A stretch of 64,000 nucleotides of DNA from Dermatophagoides farinae (Eukaryota > Arthropoda > Arachnida > Sarcoptiformes > Pyroglyphidae), in NCBI RefSeq assembly GCF_024713945.1, contig NC_134677.1:1739001-1803000 (forward strand). Direction: 5' to 3'. This document shows, one piece after another, positions 36,001-48,300 of the stretch. The notes beneath the pieces were generated by a model, which saw only the letters and a program-made list of their open reading frames with translations, was not told where the DNA came from and ran no database searches. The position numbers and the translations under genes were made by a program. Position 1 is the stretch's first letter; every line of letters starts with the position of its first letter.

Positions 36001-38961
36001 ACGTTGTTGATGATGAAGATGATGACGATGATCCATTGGCGATAATGAACAATGATCATCATATCAACAATAAAAATGGTCATACTAGTGGTCACAACCA
36101 AAAGAATTTATTGGAATCATTAACAACAACTACAACAACAACAACAACAACAACAGTGAGGCCATCAAAGATTAATGACCGGAACAATATAGGTTATCAT
36201 GAACAACAACAACAATCTTATGATGAAGAAGATACAGATGATGATGATGATGATGGCGATGGCGATGGCGATGGCGATGGCGATGGCGATGAACAAATAA
36301 ATAATAAAATATTACAAAGAAAAATACGACAACAAAATATTTTATTATTATCACCACGAGTTAAAAAACCGTTAATCGAAGCTCATCAACATCAGAGTAA
36401 GTGAAAAATTTTAAGTATCAAATTATCATATTGAAAAATGATGGAAAAACAAATCCAAATCTTTTCAAACAACAACAACAACGATAACAACAAAAACCCT
36501 AAATATTACAGGCAATCAATATTGCGAAAAAAAAAAATTTATGCAAACTAAAAACCATACATGTTATATGTCGATAAATAAATGAGTTGACGGGCCCGGG
36601 ACCAGAAAAAAATAAATGTTTGTGAAATGGGCAAAAAAAAAGCGAAAAAGCAACACACATAGGGCCATTTATTAGTATTGATGTATCAAACATGAACGAA
36701 CAAACAAACAAGCGTTGACATTGCTTTTTTTCATAATAATAATGATAATATTAATAATGTAATCAAATAAGATCCAAAAGAAAGAAAAGAAAAGAAAATG
36801 AGATGCAAAATAAACGAAAATCTAAAAAAAAATGCAACAACAACAGTAACAACAACGGAAACAGATGATGTACAACTTTGTCGTTTAGTTATTATTATAA
36901 TTTATTACAATAAAAAAAAACTATGCTGCCATTGTCTCATTTTCAATTCTTGGTGATTCTTAGCGATCATCGCTATTATTCAAACAAAGAACAAAATGGC
37001 AAAACACTACTAGCATTCAACACTATTATAATATTATTATTTTGTGTAATGAAGCAGACAGACATAGAAAGAGAAAGCAGAATTTTGAAGGTCCTATCTA
37101 GGACCTTTGATGATGAGTCTACATTTTGTTTCAATTATTTAGAAGCAACAAAAAAAATAAATAAAGTGAAATCAACAACAACAACAACAACCAAATGGTC
37201 AAAATGAAACAACAAGACAATGATGAACCAAGGTTTTTAGTGAGAAATTTTTCACTGTAATGAATACGTATTCATAACTAGTTTGTTGTTGTTGTTGTTG
37301 TGGTTCTTGGAAATCATGGAAATGAGAGAAAAGAAAAAAATCGTATCAAAAAAAAAAACGCAAAAATTATAAAGATTCAGGTTTTTTTCCTTCTGGATGG
37401 TTTGGTACAGTTCATCATCATCATAATGTTGGCAGAACCATCTGGTCCATATGATATGATGTTCATTTGATTTTGATTCTTATGAATCTGAAAAAAAAAT
37501 TACCAAATAATCCATATAGACTGAAACAAACTGGTCAGAGAAATGGTGAAAAAAAAACCTGGTGAAATTTTCATTCAACCAGAAAAATTCCAATGAAAAC
37601 AATGAAGAAAGCAATCAATCATCGTATTATAGAATAGTTTTCAGTTGTAGTGGTAATGTGTGTGTGTGTGTATTTGAGATATATTTTTTTCCAAAAAAAA
37701 CCGGAAACAAAAGTCATTGAGTGATTGACTATTTTTTGTTCTGTTCTTTGGAATTTATTGGGTATTGACCATTTATTTGATGATGAAATATTTAATGTTT
37801 TCGATTCTCAATTTTATTTTGTTTTTCTTTAAAAAAAAATTCAGTTTATAGTGATGTGAGTGCAATTGATGGACGATTAACTCGTTTGCCTTGTTTTGTA
37901 CGTCCATTAAATCCATCGGATTCAATATCATTAGTATTATGGTATCGTGGTGATGATATATCTGGTTCACCAATATATAGTGTCGATGCTAGACATCAAC
38001 CATTTGAATATGCTCAACATTTTATACATAAAACCTATCAACATAAACAATTAATGAATTTTACATTAAATCAATCGATTGATCGACAACAACAATCGAT
38101 AAATCAAACAATGAATCCAAAACAACAACAACAACAACAACAACAACGACAAAAAACGGGTGATATAATAATAACCAATAATAATAATTCTGCGAAACAA
38201 CAAAAACATTTGGAAACGGAATTGGAATTTCAAAAATTTAAAACAACACTATCATCGTCATCATCATTTTCAACGATGCCTTCAACAACAACAACTACGA
38301 CAACGACCACGACAACAACAACAACATCGAAACCAATATCCAAATCGACAGCACATCTTTATATAATGCCAATTGAAGAAAAAGATTCTGGTCTTTATTG
38401 GTGTCGTGTTGATTATAAATGGGAACGTACAACCATTTCAACCGTAACATTAAATGTGATTGGTATGTGTCATATGAATTTTTTTTTTTTTTGATATCGG
38501 CGCTTAACTTGATTTTTTTTTGGGGGGGTTTTTTCCGTTCAGTACCACCAAAACAATTACAGATATTATTAAAAATGGATAGAAAAAATTATTTCTTTAC
38601 ATTGAAAAATCATACGAATGAAAAAAATGTCAACAATCAACAATCGAGCTTAACAACAACAACAACAATGACAACAACAGCAATGACAACTATTCATTCA
38701 CAACGACCAAATCCATCATTAGCATCCATATCGAATAATAATAAAATGATTATATTAAAATCATTGGAAACAAATCAAACAATAGTGTTGAATGAAAATG
38801 AATCGGCAACATTGATTTGTCTATCCGAAGGCGGTAATTTTCCAAAAAATGCTTTTTATTTTCAACATAATGAATGTCTATTTATTTTCTAGTTTTTTTT
38901 GTTTTGTTTTTGTTTTGATACCATTGATTTTATTGAATGATAATAAATTAATTAGCATTAG

Positions 38962-38992
<31 letters not shown>

Positions 38993-39311
38993 TTCAATAT
39001 ACATCTGTTTATTCTCCGGGAAACAAAAAAAAAACAAAGATTTAATTCATTCATTCGTCTTGATTTTACATTACATTCATTCATTCTATGTGGCAAACAA
39101 CAGCGAATATTCAGTTCGAGTTTATAGTCATCTGAATAGCTCATAATAATAATAATCATCATCATTCTGTAGTAAATTTTTCAACAATGGCACATACAGC
39201 CATTTTTTTTGTATGGGAAAGCCATCAATGAAAATACAAAAAAAAACAATGAACACACACATACAAACATACTAATTAATCACAATTAATCTTCGTTCCA
39301 GAACTAGTACT

Positions 39312-39342
<31 letters not shown>

Positions 39343-42300
39343 ACATTCGTGCATATTATTTTTCCCGAAAAAAAGGCATATTTTATTCATTTGTGAATGA
39401 TAAGTTATGTTCAAAAAAAAGAAGAGACAGATAAGTGGAAATAGAAAAAACTATCAAGACAGTTTCAAAATTATATATATATCTGATGATCTGATTTATT
39501 CCATTATTTATTCCATACACATATGACGTAATAGAATAGAAATGAACAGGAAACAAAACAACAACAAAAAATTCTACAAATATACATGAAACGTGTGTAT
39601 TAATTTTAATTAGTCAATGAAATAAAAAAAAAAAAAAATACAACGACAAACGTATTAATTTAGTTTTTTTTTGGTCTACATTGACAATGTTCAACAACGA
39701 AAATGAATGAATGAATGAAAAACCCGCACGTCAAACTATCAATACCTGCATCAATTATAAATTGCATGATGATGATGATGAATACATTTTCAATGTTACT
39801 GTTTGGATACAATGAGAAATGTTTCTATTTTTTTTTTTCGTTTCGTTTCGTTTCATAGGTAAACCATTACCAATATTAAATTGGTATCGTAATGAACAAC
39901 TTATACGGCGACAAATATTTCATATATTGAGTGAAAAAAATCATACATTACAAAGTGAATTACATTTAACACCAATACAAGCCGATGATCATAATTGTTG
40001 GTTCAAGTGCCTATCCAGTAATGATAATCAAACATTTTTAAATGTAAAAATTTTAATGAAAGTTAATAGTAAGTTTATTGATTGTTTTTCTTGCTCAAAT
40101 TATTTAATTTTCGTTGTTTTGTTCATCCACAACAAAGCAAAACCAAAACGTGTTGAAATTACCGCATATCCATCATCATCATCTTCATCATCATCATCAT
40201 CATCATCGAATTTTTACAATAAAAATCAAACAAAAACATCGACATCGATGACGACGAAACCGTCATTTATATCCGGACAGGAAATAATAATACGTTGTCG
40301 ATCATATGGATCAAGACCACCGGCAAATCATAGCTGGTTTATGATGCCTGGCCATCGGCCAATACCAGTTTTAGAGTAAGTTCATTTAGACTAATAATTA
40401 AAAAACAAAAAAAAAAAAAAATTCCACCTTCCAGGAAAACAAACGTAGCGAAAAAAAAGTAATTTTTTTTTTTTTGGTACTCACGAAATGAAATTTTCAA
40501 AAAAAAGAGAGAAAAATATTCAAATTGCTCCAAGAACAAAAAAAAAACAAAAACAAAAACAAAACACAATTCAAAATGAATAAAAAAAAATAAAGTGAGC
40601 TAACTATAGGAAAGAAAGTAAAATGAAAAATCTAAAAGCCCCCGGAAGGTATATATGAATGGGCGAATGGCAGAGATTTTTTTTTGTTTTTGTTTTTGTT
40701 TTCAAACTGTCAAAATTTGCATATACAATTTTTAAATTGAATTAAAATTGATGTGAAAAGTGTTTTTTTTCGTAGTTGTTTCTCTTTCACTTTCTCAATG
40801 ATTTTCACTGGAATTTTTTTTTTTTTGGTTTCAACTAAAAAATGGAGAGACAAGCGACAAACACGTACAAATTTTCTAATTTTTAGTGACAAATTTTCTA
40901 ATTTTTTTTTCTACGAATTTGAAATGAAATTTTTTTTTTCGTTTGTTTCTTCAGGGAAATTCAAATCAAATTCTGAAATTTTTGAATTAAAATGATTTAA
41001 AAATTATTTCAAAATTAAAAAATCGATAAATATAGCTCTCTATTCAATTCATCACACCCACACTTAGACACAGAATAAAGAATCAAAAATAAGCTTGATG
41101 AATTTTTTTTATTCTATTCTCACTTTGTTGATGTAGTTCATTGTAGCGTGAACGACAAACGAAAAAAAAATTCAATTTCAAAGACAATGCCTGAATCGTT
41201 TTTTTTTTGTTCATTCTAGACTCTAGAATCTAGAATACGAATACGAATGAAGAAGAAAAAACAATTGACAACAAACAGACCGAACATAATCGAGTGTGTG
41301 TGTGTGTGTGTGTGCGGAGATACCGAAAACAAACAGATACTGATTTGACTGATGAAAGAATCACCAAGAAATATACAAAAATAAAGATCGATAACAATCT
41401 ATCAATCATCATGATGATTAATATTGAAATATGATATAGAAAGTTGATTTATTCCAATTCAAGTGTGTTTGTCTGGGTGTGTGTGTTATGTAATCAAAAT
41501 TCATACTTTTATAATTACATAAATAGAATCTATGGACAAAACATTACGTCATAATTTGTAATTTATATTCAAAAAATAAAAATAAAAAATGATGGTGAAT
41601 TAATAATCACGTTATTGTGTGTGTGTGAGTGTGTGTGGGTGTGTGTATGAAAAGAAAAGAAGAAATTCTTATAAGATGATTTTGATTCTTTTCAATTGTG
41701 GTTCTCATTCTGGAATCAAAGAACTAAACAAAAAAAAATAGGATTCTAAACATTAAAACACGATCATTCATTCATTTTTTTTCTTTGGATATTACGGGTT
41801 TCATCGGCTCGTTTTGATCTCATTTTGGAGCAATTAAGACATTTTAACATTCCACCTAATTTGTATGCCATTTTATTCAATTACTTTTGTGACAGATGGG
41901 TGGAATTACCCCTTATTGGAACATCGGCCGTGAAACAATGCTCTGGTGGTTGCCCGCAGGGTGGGAAAATTTCCCCGTTATTGTGGAATATATTAATTGA
42001 CAAATTGTTAAAATTGCCTTTGCCACACAATTGTCATCTACAAGCCTATGCGGATGATTGTCTGATTTTTTGTGAACATCCGAACGCTGATAATTGTACT
42101 TGGCTTGTTAATAATTGTTTAGAGATTATCAATGGGGATTAGCCCATGGACTAACTTTTAACCCTTCCAAATCGGAAGCTATGATTATTACCAAAAAGAG
42201 AAAATTTAACATTCCATCGATATTTTTAAACGACCAGGCTATAGGACTTGTTCCTTATATCAAAATACTTGGCTTAGTCGTTGATTCGAAACTCTCTTGG

Positions 42301-45300
42301 AGCCATCATATCGATTATATTTCTTCCAAAGCTACTAAGATTTTCAATATTATTAAAAGAAGATTCGGTTCACTTTGGGGCTTGTCTTTTGATGTACTCC
42401 GCACCATATATTTACAGGCTATTGAACCGATGATCCTATATGCTTGTCCGGTTTGGCATAAACATGGTACAAATATGAAACGATTATTGAGAATACAAAG
42501 GTCATTCGCAATTGGCATGATCCGTGCCTACCGAACCGTCTCTTTGGAAGCCTCATTGATCATAGCAAACATTCCTCCTATTCATTTTAAATTGGATTAC
42601 CTGGTAAAAATGTTTTCTTTAAAAAATAACTCGACCGCTATGGATTGTTATTATAATTTGATCCATATAATCTTTCGGTTACAAATGAAAATGATACTTG
42701 TTTTCAACATCAACATTATTATCATATATACACTGATGGATCCAAATTCGAAAATTATGTTGGTGCTGCGTTTGTTGTTTTTTCAGTCCATGAAAACCGT
42801 ATACCATTTTTGAGAAAAATGTTTCGTCTGGATAATCGTTGTTCAATTTACCAAGCCGAACTTTTGGCTGTTGTTGAGGCTATAAATTGGGTTGTTGATA
42901 ATAATGTTCCTGGCGTTAAAATTATGTCTGATTCTCAAGCTGTATTGTTGTCGATTCAAAAAATCTATTCTTCCAATAACATTAATAACTGAATCGATTA
43001 TTCAGCTAACTGTACAGCATGGAATGAGATTTGGACAACATGCTCTAATGGATCCACTACTAAAAAATTTTTTCCACTGGTAAGCATCAGATCAGGAATC
43101 AATCTGTCTCCCGATTTCATTCTTACCCAATTTCTTACAAACCATGGAAAATTCAACCAGTATTTAAACAGAATGCGAATCAAAGATCAATCGTCATGTT
43201 TCTGTGGTAATCCTTCACAAACATCTTTACATTTAATTTTGGAATGTGATCGTTTTGCAGCACAGAGATGTTTTTTCGCTTGTTACTGTTCTGATATGTC
43301 TAATTCTCTATCCAATATGTTGGATGAAAATATTAGAAAATATTTTTCAAATTTCCTTCTTTCAACAATTTTTTGTTATACTCAAATTTTTTGTAAATCT
43401 TTATCAACTCCTATTTTAAGGTATAGGAGCGTTTTGCTTTTTCTAAATAAATAAATAAATTAAAACACGATCATTCATTCATTTTTTTTCTTATTTTCAT
43501 TGTTTGTTTTTTTTCATTTCCATTTGCTTTAGGCAATATGTGATCGTTACTGGTCGACATCATCATCATCATCATTCACATGGTCGTCAACGTGATAATT
43601 CAAGAAATAAACAACAGCAACGGAATTTAATGAAAAATAAAAGATTTCGTCAGGCAAAATATAACAATCAGAATGATGATGATGCAATAGTGACGGAAAT
43701 TCAACATGATGATTATAACTATGATGATGATGATGAGGCAATAATTATAAACTATGATGATATAATAAACAATAATGGTAGATATCAACTTGACAATTTT
43801 GGTTACGGTAACGGTAACGATAACGATAATGATGATGAAATGATCAAATCAACAACAACAACATTAATAACTGAATCGATTATTCAGCTAACTGTACAGA
43901 CTGAAGATAATGGTAATGATATTATTTGTAATGCTGAAAATTTATTGCTCAAAAATAACAACAATGATAAACAAAGACAACAACAACAACAACAACAAAA
44001 TGTACTTGAAAATACATTCAAATTGGACATTGTTTGTAAGTAAATGGAAATTTTGAAATTTTCAAATTATAACAAAGAAAAAAAAATAACTCAAAAATAA
44101 TTGACTGGTACAAATGTAAATAAACAACAGACAAAATGTTGAAATTTTTAAATTCGATCGAAATAGAGTATGAGAACAAAAAAAAAATCGATACAATCGA
44201 TATATTCATCACAATATTGAAGCGATGAAATAGATGAAATAACAAGTTAACAACTTGGTTTTTTTTCCAGAAGCTTTTTTTTTATTCAAAAAACTTTTCT
44301 CGCCACAAATTCCTGATTGATTTTTTTTTATTTAAAATAAAAAAAAACAAACAAAGTTTCTTCAAATTCTTTACTCTTCGATCAGATGATCTTTTCATCA
44401 CTTGATGAAGAAACGGACAATAGATTTTTACTCGAAGAAAACAAACCAAAAAAAAAAAAAATTTTTCCTTAGTTACACATTTGTTTTCTTCATTTCATTG
44501 TATTTTCATCAACATTCAATTTCCATTAATGGAATTTATTATTATTGAATTCTGCGCATTGTGTACCACATATATGGTTCAAAATGAAAAGAGCAAAATG
44601 ACCAAGAAACCAAAAAGTAAATAGATAGTAAAAGATTTCCAAAAGAAAAAAAAATGTTATCATTCCATTTTGTCATCACCATTGTTTATCGGGTATGTTG
44701 TCTTAAAATGTCAATTTCAACCATTTTCATCCATACAAGATGAAAATGGAACCAAACCAAAAAAAAGGTATTATTATTGTTATATTGAAATACAAACAGC
44801 GAAAGAGAGTGGTGGAGAAAAATGTTCTTAATTCAAATCATTGATGATTTTCATTCAATGGCAAAAAAAAAATCTCTGGAAATCTGATCCACTATCATCA
44901 TGATCATTATCATTATCATCATGATCATCGTAATCATTATTGTTATTATTAGATAACAATAAAACAACTAAAGTAAAGTAAATGGATCGACTTTATTCTC
45001 TGTAAAAAAAAAATGATAAAAAGATTTTTTTTTCTGCTGAATGAAAAAACATGAAATTCAATGCTAAAAGCCAAAATTGTACATCATTGTAGTGTAGTAA
45101 GTAAACATGAACTTTCAAATGAATATATATATGAGTTGAAAACCAAAAATGAAAAGAGAAAAGAAAATTCTTATTCTTCCTGACGATGATGATGATGATG
45201 ATGATGATGGTTTTTGTTTGAAGTTATTTAAATTCAATTATACAATAGATTTACGGTAAGATTTCATTTCCTTTATTGTTGCTGTTGGTTTCCGGGGTTT

Positions 45301-48300
45301 GTTTTTTCCATTCGTCAGGTTCAAACAGAATTAAAATACGTGGAAAAAAAGTCAAAGATTCTATCACCATTGCTCCATCCATCCATCCATCATTATTATC
45401 GGTCTCGTAAAAAAAGTCGAATTTCAAAAAAAAAAAATTTTTCTCATGAAAATGATGATGATGTCCAGTTTCTTTTTCGATTGTCGTCAGTTGTCGTCAG
45501 TTCGGTTTTGTTATTGTTTTTTTTTACCCATCCACCCACCGATCATTTTCAGAGAAAATAAAGTTTAATCCCATTATCATTAATATATTGGCACACAGAC
45601 ACACACACACACACAAAAATGTCTTTCAAACAACAACAACAAATGATAATCATGATGATATCATCATCATCATCATATGAACTGTCAAAATAAAATATTA
45701 AATTCGTGCTCAGAGTATTTAGTAATTCTTTGAAATATATTATTCTTTATTATTATTGTTGTTTTTCAGGCAATTGTAAAAAAAAACATCCGTTGTTGCC
45801 GTTACTGTTGCCATGTTATATCAGTTCATTTCATATTTCCTATTTGTTGATGTTGTTGTTGTTCTACGACCAAAATTAATGACATTGACAATGATGATAA
45901 ATAAAAAAAAAAACAAAATTGACCTAAATACTAGATTCTCGAGGGGAACCTGTGTGTTATGAACGAATCAATTTAATTTTGTCCATGGCCAACAAGAAAA
46001 AAAAGAAGATATTATTTTTAAATCGATTTTGTTGTCGTTTTATATTTTCCAAAAATCCAATCAAATGTACATTTGTGTCCATTTTTTTTTTTGGTTCAAT
46101 ATGATTAAAGAAATATATTTTAGAATCTGAAAAGAAAAAAAAACCTATTCCTGAAATTTTGTCTGTAGTTGCCTGCCTGCCTGCCTGCCTGCCATACGAA
46201 ACAAATAGTAATCGGAGGATATGGATGGATAGAATACAGAATCGGAATAGGAAAAAAAATGTTTCAAAATCATTTTATTGATTTACGGGAAAAAATTGAG
46301 ATAAAATTCATGCAGAAAAATTGTATCAATTTCTTGGAACAACGGTTGTTGTTTCTCATGCATATGTACCATTCCATAATGATGTTGGACCATGAAAAGC
46401 TTTTGGTTGTTGTTTTTTAATATATTCCGAAACTCTTGGCAATGCTTCAATACGTTCATGAAATTTTTTAAGATTTTCAAATTTATCATAAACTTCTGGC
46501 ACTAGTATCTTAAGTTTAGTTAGATATTCATATAGCAAAAAATCAGCATAAGAAATGTTTGCACCGGCAATGAATGGTTGATCGCCAAGAAATTTTGACA
46601 ATAATTCCACTTGTTCAGGTAATGATTTAAGAAATTCTGGTTTCAATTTTTCACAATTTGGATTATATGCAATACGTGCAATAGCCATATTCATATCGAT
46701 AATCTGTTGTTCAGCTAATGATGCACGTATTTCTTCATGTTCATTTTGTCCAATTAATTTTTGTTTACGTGCAATATATCGAATAATGGCCAATGATTGT
46801 GATAATTTTACATTACCATCAATATAATATGGACACTGTATATAGGATGTGAGCAATGAATTAAGAGAGAATAAAAAAACAAAAACCAAAAAAAAAAAAC
46901 AAAGCAAGAACTTACATTTGGAAAATCTAATCCAAGATTATATTTATCATTCAACCATTGTGAACGATCATAATTTGGTGGTGGACCAACAGTATAACGT
47001 TTATCGATGAAATCAACACCGGCATATGTTAATAATAAACGTATGGCTTGACCAAGACCACGTGCATCCCAATAGCCAAGAATTGGTTTTGTTTCGCTCA
47101 TTTTTTTTTCTATTAAAGATTGAAAGATGAATATTTAACCACAAAACAATATATATAATGATGATGGTTTGTAACTTTCAATGTAAATTTATACTGAAAG
47201 AAAAAAAAATTTTTCTACAATCAATCAATGATGACAGTCAATGTCTATGTTGTTGCCAACCACAACAAAATGACCTTGTATTTGTCTCATTGTCGTTTGT
47301 TGAATGAAAAAAAAAAATTTGTCTATTCATTGAATAAAAGTGAGAAAATGCAAATGATAATGATAATAGCATCATCAATAGAAAACATCATTGCAATTGC
47401 AGCACACACACACACACATTGATAATGATAATTTGTTGATAATGGCCTTGACTGAAAATTATCATTCAAATAAAAACAATACCAAAAATTGAGTTTTTAT
47501 GATACTCAAATCTTATCAATGATATTTGGTTCGAGACTTTTTCATCATCAAAAAAAAAAAAAAAAACAAGTGCAACCACCCAAATTTTGGTTTTTTTGGT
47601 TTTTCAAGTACGATTTTTCATTTACTGAAATTGATTTTGTTTTTGATTTTGAAAAAAAAACTGAGAAAAAAAATTAATAAATTCAATTTAAATCAACCAA
47701 CACACATTCTGTGGATGAAAAAAAAAATTCCAAAAAGAATCGTCTTATATATATATAAAATCTTTTAAGTGCTTAATCTATTTTTCGTTCGATGAGCACA
47801 TTAGTGGATAAAACTTGCATTGGTTACTTTGACATATGTCAAACAAACAATCATTCTGGACGATTCTGGAATAATCCTGAAATAAAAAAAATAAACAAAC
47901 AAACAAACAAGATTTCTGATCTGATTTCTGTTATTTAGAAAAATGAAAAAAAAAGATAATTCTTCTCACCCATTTACATCTCGAGAGAGAGAATGGTTTG
48001 AAAAAAATTAATATTGATACATTTTTTCTATAATAAGTAGTAGCAGCAGTAGTAGCAGCAGCAGTAATTGTAGAAGAAAATCCAATAACCAACAAAAAAA
48101 AAGAAAAGAAATCAAATCCGAAGCAAATAATCTCGTTTCCCGATGAAAGAAAGAAAGAAAGAAAAAAAAATTCCGTTCCAAAATGGATTGCAATGCTTTG
48201 ATGATTTGATATCTTTGGTCCCTTTTTTTTCATCTGGGGCTAAGAATTTATTTTAGGAAAAGAATTTTTTTTTAGCAAAAAAAAAACGAAAAGATTCTGA

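Noticed and set aside
47500-47560. tRNA-like B-box matches (GGTTCGA) near 47528 and within UTP14 near 9613
   Set aside because: No matching A-box, acceptor stem or cloverleaf could be drawn around them.
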